DNA of 64,000 nucleotides from Gracilariopsis chorda (GCA_003194525.1 NBIV01000114.1:1-64000), one strand, 5' to 3'. Shown: positions 9,297 through 20,067, counted from the stretch's first letter. A program made the numbers and translations. The notes: a model not told the origin generated them from the letters alone.

Positions 9297-10577
9297 TCAT
9301 TCTCCGGCCGTCGTTCCGTTCTCAAGCGTGACGTTCAAACCAGCAGTAATTCGTGCCCATTTCGCACCATCCTGCTCGAGTTCCAGTAGAACACTCACTT
9401 TATGGAAGCCATCCACCAAAACCACAGGAACAATCAAACGCCCAATCGCATCAATAGCGTCACGAACCGGCACATCCTCCAACAGGGCCACCGCAATCGA
9501 CCCAAGAGAAGGGAGCCATCCAAATTTCTTCAGTTTGTTCGAAGTATCTCGAAAATGTTTGTCATTCTTCGAACGAACCATGTTCTTCAGAAGTCGAATG
9601 TTGTGGATATCGATTTCGCAATTGTGCTGGTCATAATCATCTCGATTGATGTCTAAGACCCCCAAACTGTTATCCACCTCTTCCGAAGGAACAGCATAAC
9701 CGTCATCATATAAAACCCTCTCCTCCAGATCAAAACCGTTCCTGGAGAGTACAGGCACCTCTATGACATCGTCATCGGAGCTTTCTCCGAGTTCAGGGCC
9801 TCCTCGGTTTCCAGAGCCGCCCGCGAGAGCACCTGATGTTCCTCCACCGCTCTGACGGGTTTTCACCGGAGCCTCTCCACCGCTCTCAAGGCTCTTCACG
9901 GGCGCTTTGGTCACCAAAATGCTTGATGGTGTACCAGCAACAGCGGGAAGGCGCTTTACTTGTCTTGCAGTGGTCCTGGAAGCTATACTTCTGTGGACAG
10001 TCTTCACATTTGCTCCTGACTGCTGTGGAACCGACTCATTCCCCTCTCCGCCTTCATTTTTGACATTCATCTTCGCAGTGTCCCATGCATATAAACCCGC
10101 TGAAACCATCTCCTTCAAAGTTGCGGGCGGTTCCTCGGGACCACCAAAAACATAAGGGTACCTCTCATCTTGGTGTGACGAAATATTTGTCTTAAAGATA
10201 ACCACCAAGTCCTCTCCAGGTCTCTGCGTAGAGGACAGGGGATGGTTGTGTAGTGAACGACAGAGTCTCGTCCCCGGCCCCCCAGCAACCCCCACACCGC
10301 GCAATTTCGCCTCTCCTACCTTCACCTTCGCATCACTACTCCCAACTCGTACGAACAGATTGACCTCCGCATCGCCCTTAAACACCTGACCCGTATTGCC
10401 CCCAATTGATGGCTCAGGGTGGCTGGCAGTTCGGGTGGCGCCCCGGCTCTTCGCTTTGCCTCGCGTGGTCGGCATGTCAATAACACGTCTCTTCGGCGAA
10501 ACAGGCTTCCTCGGAGTCCGTTTCCGTGATGGCGCGTTTATCTTATTCCCAGTGGAATCCATGGCTGAGTACTTCAA
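9297..10577 (-). pseudogene. ParB-like domain protein, N-terminal part of ParB-oxygenase gene
   Basis: Begins at an ATG at 10577, 195 bp from the start of the long inter-gene palindrome. Residues 1-290 are low-complexity and basic (SRKRTPRKPVSPKRRV; TTRGKAKSRGATRTA), suggesting chromatin or DNA contact. Residues ~300-426 resemble a ParB/sulfiredoxin domain: IDIHNIRLLKNMV, KKFGWLPSLGSIAVALLED and the diagnostic VVLVDGFHKVSVLLEL near 9420-9370, comparable to the VDGxHRxxAL motif of ParB. After the stop at 9297 another frame continues with KLNEVLWLGKTLNDLNSN and FADKIHTAVSF, like the helix-turn-helix following ParB domains. The original frame then resumes at about 9195. In bacteria and phages ParB-like domains bind palindromic DNA and are often joined or adjacent to DNA methyltransferases. 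Confidence 0.55.
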
Positions 10578-10771
10578 AGGTCGTGCTTGCGTTTTCTTGG
10601 CCCCCGCTGACGTCGAATGCTCCCGTGATCACGTATACCTGGTTCCAAAGAGATGGAAGTAAGCACTATATATCGTTTTCAAGACGTTTCATCACATCCA
10701 TTGTCGTCAACGTAGCATCCCTGCAATTCCCCTCCCAACTACTTGATTTGCAAAAAGAATTTGATAATTTT

Positions 10772-10924
10772 TTGGTCGAGGTCCATGGTCCGAGGTGTCG
10801 TGGTGCTCCATCGCGAACACGATGGAGCGCCAGGACGCGAAATGTTAATTAAAATTCATGCCTGGCGCTCCATCATGTTCGCGATGGAGCACCATAACAC
10901 CTCGGACCACGGACCTCGACCCAA
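10772..10924. promoter_or_regulatory. Long near-perfect palindrome in the divergent promoter
   Basis: Left arm 10772-10833 and right arm 10861-10924 are reverse complements except for about four substitutions and one single-base indel, with a ~27-nt AT-rich loop (contains TTAATTAAAATT). Each arm contains a smaller hairpin, CTCCATCG..CGATGGAG. It lies between two divergent starts (ATG 10577 minus, ATG 10967 plus) and is the only sequence they share. Candidate roles are a bidirectional operator, a ParB-type binding site or a cruciform origin. Function is inferred from position only. Confidence 0.9.
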
Positions 10925-10966
10925 AACGAAGAGAAACATAATCCGAAGGAAACGGGTTCATTCAAG

Positions 10967-12274
10967 ATGCACGGAACCGGAGAAGAGCTTATTGATGCTT
11001 ATCTTGCAGTTCGTGATGACTACGCAGTGACGAGGCAAAATGTGGATCAGCCGAGAACTTTGAAGCACACCGACTTTGTGGAGTTCGGGGTACAAATTCG
11101 CAACGTTCATGACTCTGCTAAGAAAATGTTTCTTACTCTCATCGGACCCGATTAAATCTCGTATTCGGACTCCAAGCTCCGTAACATGTCTCTCAGAGGC
11201 CCTCCACGTCAACTCTATCTTATGGCAAGAGTGGTGGACGTAAAGGACCGTGAAGAAGACAGGCGTGTAAGGGACGTTTGGAAGGTTTATTGTAAAAGGG
11301 AAGGGCTTAAAGGAATTCTCCGTAACGTGTTGCTATCTGTCTTTTGCAAGTCCCGTGTTCTGGGAGCAACCAAGAAATCATCCGCTTTTCACACGGATCC
11401 TTGCACCGACTTTGAAATGGTCATTGGGTTGTCTATGGTGCAACAGAATGCCGTGGATAAGAAAGGAAGTGGTAGGAAGAGGAAAAGGGGCTTGGCAGCT
11501 AAGAAGTTCTCGAAAGTGAGTTTGTCGGACAAGACCCAGAGTCAGAGAGTTGGGTATAGTGTGCAGCTGGGGACCAGGGCTTGGGATTGTTTCGCCCAAT
11601 TCCTCGGCTTTCCCAACGTTGAGGTTATGATCTTGCCTTACATTCAACTCGACTATATCAGTGTAGTCTTCACCAATATCGCACAACGCTCCATGGGCTT
11701 CCAACACAAAGATTGTTCCAAACAGTTTGTGGAGGAGAAGAACGTCACCACCGTAGAAGAAAACGTTACCAAATGGGCATGGAATCTGCCGGACCCAGTG
11801 GATACAGCGCTTCGCCTTTGTGCCAAAGAATACCTTGGTGACCTTTCTAATGTGGTGGTACAAGAGAAACTGTTCGACATCTCTGCTCCCAGCAAATGGG
11901 ATGCCCTCAAAAGGTTCATCATCACGAGAACGAGACTTTTCCCTCTGCGGTTTGAGAACTTTTGTGAATCTCTAGTCACTACGGTTCAAGATGCCATAAA
12001 GCCTCTGAAGCTCATTGCATTGCACGGAAGCAATGTAAAAGTACATCAAGCTGTGAAACCAGAGCCTGCCGAAGACGTTGACATCATTATGGAGCCGGTA
12101 GAAACTGGTACGGCTGGTGCTGGGAACGAACTTGCTGAACGTGTGGAAGGTGTTGATCAGGGTGAGTTGGAAGAAATGGAAGAGATGGAGATGGTAGAGG
12201 ATGCGGAACATGGTACTGCGAAACGTGGTACTGCACCAAAGGCCACTCAAGGACTGCAGACAACAGCCTTGTAA
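10967..12274 (+). pseudogene. N-terminal region of the methyltransferase-SET gene, no recognised domain
   Basis: One plus frame from ATG 10967, broken by a single TAA at 11153 (context GPD-stop-ISYSDSKLRN), then open to 12274. The first ~60 residues (GTGEELIDAYLAVRDDYAV...) look helical. The body (SLRGPPRQLYLMARVVDVKD, then VRDVWKVYCKREGLKGILRN and WDCFAQFLGFPNVEVMILPY) appears globular but unfamiliar. A basic patch (SGRKRKRGLAAKK) and an acidic tail (EELEEMEEMEMVEDAEH) are typical of nuclear proteins. After the stop at 12272 the same frame continues with PPYPTTLDDVIAYKYCEKE into the methyltransferase part, so I infer a single ancestral polypeptide of about 1040 residues. What this N-terminal part binds is unknown. 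Confidence 0.45.
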
Positions 12275-12289
12275 CAGAACTTGTAGTAT

Positions 12290-14097
12290 GATGTCGAAGG
12301 CACGGGGGTTCGTGCACCACCGTACCCTACGACTTTGGATGATGTGATAGCTTACAAGTATTGTGAGAAGGAGATGCCCGCAACTTCCGTCTCCACAACT
12401 GCAAGTTCGAAAATCTCATCGAAATTGACGACAACAAGTCTGACGAAAGCAAGGTATCTATTGAAGGAAGGGTACAGCTCCTGCTTTCCGATCCGCCATA
12501 TGGGACTCGTTCTGAGCGTCGTTTGGAGAACAGCGAACACGATCTTCTGACAGAGAAGGGCATGAGCAGGTCAGTGAGGAGGTCGTCAAAGCTTCTACGT
12601 CCTGGTGGACATATTATACAGTTCTGCTCATGGGATCAGGTACCGTTGTGGCGGGATGTGCTACGGAAGGTTCCCTACATGGATGACTCTGATACGATGC
12701 GTTACTCCTTTGTCGTCGACGAACAGCCCTTCAATTTCGAACGGTCTTTAGGTAATACGACTTGTAACGTTGGGAGAAGAAGTTGCCGGTTGCACCAGAC
12801 GACAGAATACGCTGTACATGCTGTTGGTTCTGGAGTTCCTTATGCACAACAGCACCGGATGGTCAACTATGAGAACTTCAATTATGCTGCTTCATGATAG
12901 GTTCAGGTGCCGCCGATATCAAATAGTGAGATGCTCATGTGATCTGTGAAAAACCAGGATGGGGAGTATACGAGGAAGAGGGTGCGACCGGAACAGAAGT
13001 GTAGGGCACTGTTGAAAGAGGTGTTTTGCAGGTTCAGTCAGCCAGGAGACCTCGTGATCGACATGTTTGCCGAAACGTTCTCGACAGCGATAGCGTGCAT
13101 GGAACTGCCCAAGCATCGGAAGTTTGTGGGGTGTGAACCGGACAAAGCTAGCTTTGAACACGCCAGGCATGCCGCTATCGTTCGCTTCGCTTCCATAATA
13201 CGGGAAGGACACACAGATATTGAGAAGAGCCAGGAGCTTCGAAAGATGGCCCATTGTGTTTCCTCTGCATTCCCAATGGCAAGAAGCAGGCACACCGTGT
13301 TATGGAGGGCTGTCGACGGATTTCCACGGTACCAAATTCTTCCCCCACACCTTGTCGGCTTTCTCTCCACTTTGTGGCAAAGTGAAATTCTAGGGAAGTT
13401 GGGAAGGAAGAAAGCTATGGATGGATGGCCGAGGGAGCTGCAGGGAAAAATGAATCTGAAGAACATGAAGTCTCTATTGGCAATGGAGGCTTGGCAATAT
13501 TGGTTGCGAGTGGGCAAATCTACTATTCGTCACGAAAAGGCTGGTGTTGGAGTGTTTGCAACTCGTCGAATTGCTGCAGGCGAGGTAGTGTGCTATTTCT
13601 ACGGGACGTTGGTTTATCATGACCTTTCGATTGGGAAAGAAGTGCACGAGACCTACGGGGAGGGATTCATGGGTGTGACGAAGGATCGCTTCCGTAAGTA
13701 TGCGGTGGAGCTAGACACCTACGGTCAACAGTTCCAATCACTTCCGCATCGAAAACAGCTGACGAATTGGCATGGAAAACAAGCAAACCCCATCTTATGG
13801 GTGGTTCCTTCCCCTTTTTGTATTGCGGGGTATATCAACGATCCAAAGTACCTGGAAGGGGATAAAAAGTTAGATGCCATGGTGGATGGCCTCGTGAAAA
13901 AAATGTAGGCTAATGTGCGAATGAAACGGACACCGGGAGTGGGACGAACACCAGGGGGAATAACGGACTACAAACTTATTAAGATTGAGGCGACAGCCGA
14001 CATAGAACAAGGAGAGGAACTCTTCGCCAGATACGGTGATGTTTATGACTGGCAAAACCATTTGAATGTGGAGGATGGAACGATAGTCATTGATTAG
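12290..14097 (+). pseudogene. Beta-class DNA N4/N6 methyltransferase fused to a SET domain, interrupted
   Basis: After one frame change near 12370 the frame reads LLLSDPPYGTRSERR (DPPY, catalytic motif IV, at 12490-12501). LLRPGGHIIQFCSWDQVPLW follows, then, past stops near 12897, EQKCRALLKEVFCRFSQPGD with LVIDMFAETFSTA (motif I, SAM binding, 13060-13089). DPPY before motif I is the beta arrangement of N4-cytosine/N6-adenine DNA methyltransferases. The canonical Gly of motif I (DxFaGtg) is Glu here, so this copy may not bind SAM. From ~13531 a SET domain follows: AGVGVFATRRIAAGEVVCYF, YINDP, and, beyond one TAG at 13906, EQGEELFARYG (14011-14037). SET domains methylate lysines, classically of histones. 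The same-frame continuity across 12481-14097 argues for a fusion gene. It would couple DNA and protein methylation in one nuclear protein. Confidence 0.7.
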
Positions 14098-14400
14098 TTT
14101 GTTGTTATATACCTTTGTCCACAGCTTGGCTAAAGGGCGACATTTATTATTTGAACGGACGTGTAATCCTAACTTAGGAGAACATCACTTTTCATTAAGG
14201 ATAGAAGAAAAAAAGCGATATAGATGTGATACAGAAACGTCCATTTTCGGTTCCACGGAGGATTGTATTTTCAAGATTTCACAAAAAACAAAGATTTTTG
14301 AGCGCATTGGGTGGCGAGATTTTCCCGGACAATACACGTCGTGCGCCATCCCAGAGCGTCACTACCCACTTGCACAAGAGGTTTGACTGCAAGAATGGCG
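14098..14400. other. Spacer, no recognisable feature
   Basis: AT-rich spacer between the SET domain and the basic coiled-coil gene. No terminal inverted repeat or target duplication could be identified that would mark the edge of an element here. Confidence 0.4.
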
Positions 14401-16575
14401 CCGAAGGGAAAGAAGCGAGGCCCGGCAAGGGGTGGTGCGGCGAGTGCGCCTAAGACGCGGCGAAAGGCTATTGAGGAGCAAACCGCGAGTGGAACGAAAG
14501 CGAAATCATATGTTCCCAAGAGCTGATTATCGGGGAGGAGGTCAGGAGAAGGTGCTCCGAAGAGAGGGGGAAGACTTTGGGCAAAGAACGTCAGATCCGA
14601 GCGCACGACGAGTGAGGGCACGACGAGTGAGAATTTGAAGGCTGATGCCCATGCGCATGTAGCACGCAGGAGAGATTCGGTTTGGGGACAGCGATCTATG
14701 CCTGGGTCTGGTGGTGGGGTGGAGGGTAAGCAAGGGTCGGTTGCTAGAAGAGGGGAAGAGATACCAGATCAAGGAGGGTTGAAAGCAAATGAGCGGGTCG
14801 AAGACCGAAATAAAGATGAAGAAATGCAGAAAAAAAACCTATGGAAGAAGCAGTTGCGCTGAAGAGAGGTGGGGCCCCAAGGGGAAATCAGTATGGAGGA
14901 GAGGTAAATGTCCCTTTGGTAGAGAGTGATGGGGACGAAGAGGATCACATTGTGAAGGGGAGATGGACGAGAGAGAGAATAAAGGAAGGAGTGGGACGTC
15001 GCTCTGATTTAAAGGAAACGCGAGAAGTGGAAGAAGTGGTCAGAGCGACGGATAGGATACAGGAAGCATCGAAAAGCGGAGAACATACGAGCACCCCTGT
15101 ACGGGCGCGAAAGGTGCAAAATGGCTCAAGAATTGGAAAGTGATAAAGGAAGCATAACGCCGCGGACTCCGGAAGGAATACGAGAGAGGAAACGAAGTGT
15201 TCATCGGTCGCCAAGTGAGCCTGCTGAGGAGCGACGGCTGCCTGTCAATATTTTGGGAGATGCAGGGAATGACGACATCGGTGTGATATCTCGATCTTCG
15301 TTAGTTGAGAGGGTCAATATGTTGAAGGCAGAACTTGGGCAGATCAAAGGGGACCACTGCAGTCTAAAGATGTCGCTGAAGCTGACGCAAGAGGAACTAA
15401 AGAGGATGAGAGAAGAGATGAGCGAGAAGAATTTGCTGATACATAGCTTACGGAAAGGGATGAAGGTGAGACGAGGGTAGAGAAAGGGATCTGAAGGTGA
15501 AAAGGAATCGCGAGGGCATAGGAAGTATGTGGTTGATGTGCAAAAGGGTTTTTATGGGTTTGCCAGGGTAGTATATGATAGGTTGTTGTACTTTGCGAAG
15601 GTGGAGGTATAGGAGCTTTGTTTTAATTCGGAGGGTGTGGAAAGGAACTGGACAAATCGATGCAAAGTATTGGGGAAGGGAAAAGAGGGGAGTGTGTTTG
15701 TTGTGGGAGGAAAGGAGATTGTACCTCGATGTCCGTTTGAGATTGCGTCTGAGATGAGGTCGTACACGCCTTCGTCGCGAGGAGAAAGTAATGAACTATT
15801 GAATTACTTGGTTGGCGTGGAGATTGAGGGGGGGAGATGGGAGTCGACTCGTGAAGCGGGTAGGAAGGATCAATGCGTGCGGGACGTTGTTGCGGACAGG
15901 TTTTTGAGGCAACGTATGAAGCAGAAGTTGAGTGATGTGATTGGGGTTCGGAAGCGTGCGGCACGGGACAAAATGTTTTCATTGCTTGGATATGACTTGA
16001 TAGACAGACGTGTGAGACCGCGAGAGGGGACGGAGCAAGACATTGAGTTGAAGAAGCAGTTAGAAAAAGTAAAGACGAAGTTCATGGGGGATGGGGAGGC
16101 GAGGAGTGGTAGGTTATATTCTTGGAGGATGAAAACAATCGAAGATCTTACGTATTCTTGATTTCAGGTTGCTGGGCGGCTGAGAGTGTTTAGTGAAGGG
16201 GACATGTACTTCAAGAACGGGGCTGCGGTGGAAGTGTTGGAAGAATTCATGGGATATGAGGTGGGAACGGAAACGGAGGGAAAGATGGAGTACGTTGATG
16301 GGACAGTGATGCATTTGGCTCGTTTGGATGCGTGGATCGGATTTGTTTTGACGGCAATGGACACAGATGTGGGGCGTGGAGGAAGACGGCAGTTGTTATT
16401 TTCTACGTTGTACGGTGAGTATCTTCCGCTCGCGGGAGAGAATATACTTGGCGTGGCATGGGAGAGGGTGAGAGAGCTACATCATGAAGAATTGGAGAAT
16501 GATGGTTGCGATGAGGGTGACCCACGTTGTTTAGCTGGCAATGGGGATAGAGAAGTGACAGTAGCGCTGTGGTGA
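14401..16575 (+). pseudogene. Basic, coiled-coil protein of unknown function, several frame interruptions
   Basis: Begins with an ATG at 14401 and a very basic leader (MAPKGKKRGPARGG), followed by Arg/Lys/Glu-rich low complexity over 14500-15140 needing frame changes. From 15121 the frame carries a coiled coil (LVERVNMLKAELGQIKGD, then SLKLTQEELKRMREEMSEK). It continues in the same frame, across single stops near 15478, 15611 and 16159, into a globular part (RSYTPSSRGESNELLNYLVG; DMYFKNGAAVEVLEEFMGYE; RLDAWIGFVLTAMD). I recognise no family. It converges with the transposase at 16835-20067, the layout in which CACTA/Plavaka elements carry a second DNA-binding gene. I therefore suggest it belongs to that element, but this is inference. 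Confidence 0.45.
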
Positions 16576-16834
16576 CCTTCGAAGCGGAGGATATACCTGG
16601 CCGTGAAGTATGAATACTTTTTGGAACATATGACCAAACGGCTGGGAGGGGTGCTGGACTGTTATGTTGCTGCGTGTTGGCCAGAAGATGTGTGGATGAA
16701 GAGGTTGGTGAAAGAGAGTCGAGATGTTGGGAGAGTTGAGGCGACGGATCATGTTGAGGCGCAGTGGGAGTAAGGTCTGGGAGGTTATGAAGAACAAGTT
16801 GAAGAAGAATAGTCTTACTGGTGGAACGGGTGGT

Positions 16835-19800
16835 TTACTGATGAGTTGTAGATTGTGGGGCATAAGGCTTTGAAGAGGTGTCAGGATAGAATCGGTTGAT
16901 GTAGAAAAGATGGAAGCGCCAGTGAAGACGAGGAGTGAATGGCGGGGCGGGGTAGTTTTCTGAAATGACGTGGACTGCATCTAGAATGGAGTTGGAAGGA
17001 ATGAGGCCGAACCAAGGAGATACGTTGTCGTCGGTGGAATGTTTGGAGATCGGAACTGGATCGGTGGTGTAGTCCCGCTCGTCATCGGCTGACCACCGAA
17101 GGCAGACGCAGTTGAGGGTGGTATCGATATTGTCGCGAGGTGGTAAGAGTTTAAGGAATTGTACGAAAGCGAATTCCTTTTTAATGGGGGTGGAAGTGCT
17201 TGAAGAGGGGGAAGGTAGTTTGAAGCGAACTAGGGCGATGAGCTTGGAGACCCATACAGTGGGTGTGGATGGAGAGGAGTAGTTGGTTCCTACGACAAGG
17301 ATAGGGGAGAACTTTGGTGATCTGGAGGTTCCGAATGATGGAAAGGCGAAGATGCGCTGGAGGAGAGGGACGGAGGGTTCTTGAAGGACGAGTTCGTTTC
17401 GTTCTTGGTTTTAATTGTGTAGTGTTGGGATGTAACCGCCGACGACGTATGCGGCGTTGACGAAGGTGAGACGAGTTCGACGGAGGTTGTTAGGTGAGGG
17501 ATTTAGCTTGAGATATTCGATGGAAAGGGAGACGAAGGAATAAATTGTGGTGTGACCTAGTTGTGAGATGATGGAGAGCGTGTCTGCGGAGAAGAGTTCT
17601 TAAAGAAATTTTGGACGTGCGTTGGGGGTGGATGCAAGGTACTTTGCGGCTGTGAAGATGTCGTAGAAGGAAAGATGTTTTCGGTCACGTACGATGGAGT
17701 GTTTGCGTGGCTGCGGTTGAGTTTGGGGTCGAGCATGGGAGGATAGGGAAGGGTCTGCAGAAATTGGATTCCAGTCTTTGAAGAGATTGGAGCGGTCTAT
17801 AGCACGGATGGTTTCTGTATGGGTGGTGGCTCTTCGCTTGGAAGTTTTGGAGTAATGTGATTTGAAGAGGACGTGGGCGTGCTCGAAGATGCCTGCGTCG
17901 TTGAAGTGAAGACCCTCGTATCGGCGTACGTCTTCGAAGATGTGGTCGAGGAGATGAAACTTGATGGTGCCGAGGTGGGAGGAGTGGTAGGGTCCGAGAA
18001 TGGATGCGGCTGTGACTTTGAAGAATCTGATATGTTTTTCGAGAGATAGGAAGGAGGTGTCTGTCCATTCGGGGGAGGAATTGTATCGCATAGGGAAGAG
18101 AAGGAGGTCTGTGTACTTGGTGAAGACAGAAGTGATGGGGGAGGAGTCGGTTTCTTTGCAGCATCTGTCGAAGAAGGCGCCGATGAAGGGGAGACCATGT
18201 CGAGGGTGCGGTAATCATTTGCTTCCAGCATTCCTCGTAAGCCTTCTGTGGTGAGGAAGCCGTTGAGGGCTTGGGAGTTGTCAGTTGTGGAGAAGTCGAT
18301 GTGGAGGCTGGGTGCGGGGGAGTCCTTTTCGATGGCCGCGAGTATGGAGGTGCGGATGAAATGGAAGGAACGTTTGGTGTTGTTGAGGCTGACTGTGGTG
18401 AAGAGTGATTCGGAGCGGAGTCGTTCGATGGCGGTGGCTTTGATGAGCTTTGAGACGCCGAGGTGGAAGTTGTGAAGGGGTTTGAAGGCGAAGATGTTGT
18501 AAGAGGAGAGGAGGGGAGTGATGTTGAAAATGGCGTAAGATTCGAAGAGAGAGGGATACTTTGCGAGGGAGAGGGACTGGAGGGCTCTGGTTGCTTGTAC
18601 ATGTTTGGTGCGAGCGACTTTTGGCTTGCGGGTGAGCTGGGCTTCGTCGGACTGGCGAAGGAGAGCGGCGTGTTCTCTGCGTTTGTTTCGAGTCTGGGAT
18701 TGTGTGCGGAAGTGGATGGGGATTGTGTTGAGGGAGAGGTGTTCGCGGGGGACGGTACATCTGGGACAGGGGTGCTGTGGTCGTGTTCCGTGCGAGATGG
18801 CGAGGATGTCCTTTGCCTCTGGGATGTCTGCGCAGTAGCTGGAGAGGATGGGCTGGCAGTGGCGGAGTACACCGTGGGCGTCACGGAATGAGAAACCGAG
18901 GAGGGCGGAAGAGAGGAGTGGGTTGAGGATTGCAGAGATGGCGCGCTGAATGAGGTCCATTCTTGTTTCGCGTGGGATGTTGGAGGACGAATGGTGGATG
19001 AAGTCTACGTGGTCGGGGGAGGAAGAGGGATAGAAAGAGGTTGGGAGGTATCCGAGGAGGGTGAGGTTTTCGGAGATACCCTTTCGGCGGAATGCGTCTG
19101 AGAAGTTGAGAAGGGTGATATGAAAGGGATATGAGTTGATGGAGGAGCTCTTGAGTGAGGTGGCGGACTTATCGGAGTATAACTGGACGAGATCGACGAA
19201 AGATTCCATACCGGTTTTTTCGGGGGTGTGCCAGACGATGTCATTGATGTGGCACTGCATGATGGCTTGTTTGAAGGCAGGAACGACTTTGTTTCCAAAG
19301 GCTGCGGCGATAGGATGGGCGAAGGCGGGGGTGGAAGAGGAGGAAGGCGAAGATTGGGAGACGGGTTGGAAGAAGGTGTTGTCGAAGTGTGCGAGAGCGA
19401 GTTGTTGCTTCAGGACGTCTATGGCGCCTTTTTGGAATAGAGTTGCGGAGAAGGAGTTGTGCTCGTCGGTGAGTGTGAGAGGGAGGAAGCCGGTGGAGCT
19501 GATGCATTCCTTGAGGAGGTGTTCTTGAAGTGCGAGGCACTGCTTTGCGGAGGAGATGGATTTCTGGAACGATGAGTTGGAGAAGTCCGGGTGGTTGAAA
19601 AGGGAGATGAGTTCGTCGGCTTTGCGTGTGCTGAAGGGGGGAGCGATGGAAGAGATGCAGAGGACGAGGTGCTCGAGATGGGGTTTGTTTAGGAGAGGGG
19701 AGGGGGATTGGGACGAGGTATTGGGAGGTGGGTTTGAGGAGAAGACTGAACAGAGGGCGTGACTTGCCATGTGGTGTGCGTCTTGTGTTTGGAGGGAAAG

Positions 19801-20067
19801 GGAGGCCTGTTGGATGTGATAGGGTTCATTTTCGGCGAGGGGCACGCTGTCGGAGGGGCGGTGTGAGAGAGTGGGAGGAGGAATGGTGGAGAGGTTTGGA
19901 ACGGATTTTTGTCTCTTGGACCTTGGAGGGAACTGGACGGGAGCGTTGGCGGAGGGGGAAGGGCGTTTGTCGGGGGTGAGTCGATGAGGGCACCTGCGTT
20001 GGTGACTCTGGAGAGAGAACGCGGTGCAGCCATAGAAGGTGCAACGGGGATGGCAACAGGGTATCAT
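16835..20067 (-). pseudogene. Plavaka/CACTA-like DDE transposase, interrupted
   Basis: Start chosen at the ATG at 20067, which leads directly into a zinc-finger-like CCHPRCTFYGCTAFSLQSHQ (Cys/His pattern ending in RRCPH). A Ser/Pro-rich linker follows, then the catalytic region: LYSDKSATSLKSSSINSYPF, FRRKGISENLTLLGYLP, GFSFRDAHGVLRHCQPILS, CADIPEAKDILAISHGTRPQ, CPRCTVP and KPLHNFHLGVSKLIKA. This order is typical of Plavaka/EnSpm-type transposases. One frameshift near 18190 moves to the frame carrying LGTIKFHLLDHIFEDVRRYE and GIFEHAHVLFKSHYSKTSKR. That frame stays open, apart from TAA at 17602 and ~17415 (both compatible with CAA-to-TAA), to its end at 16835 (…WFGLIPSNSILDAVHVI…FYINRF). About 1075 codons, close to full length. 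No matching terminal repeats were found. Confidence 0.75.

Noticed and set aside
9297..10577. Recent bacterial contamination as source of the ParB-like and methyltransferase genes.
   Set aside because: The genes are flanked by eukaryotic transposons, carry NLS-like and acidic tracts and a SET domain, and share the decayed state of their neighbours.
11378..11863. 161-codon minus frame opposite the methyltransferase-SET gene.
   Set aside because: Antisense shadow; the plus frame is longer and continues into recognised domains.
5374..14097. Integrated large DNA virus.
   Set aside because: Not excluded, but no viral hallmark (major capsid, packaging ATPase, family B polymerase) is visible in the window, so it is not asserted.
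17685..18884. 399-codon Ser/Pro/Arg-rich minus frame.
   Set aside because: It overlaps the transposase in another frame, and its composition is the by-product of biased codon use in the real gene.
18463..18891. 142-codon plus frame and others inside 17.6-20.2 kb.
   Set aside because: Antisense shadows of the Plavaka-like transposase with no domain.
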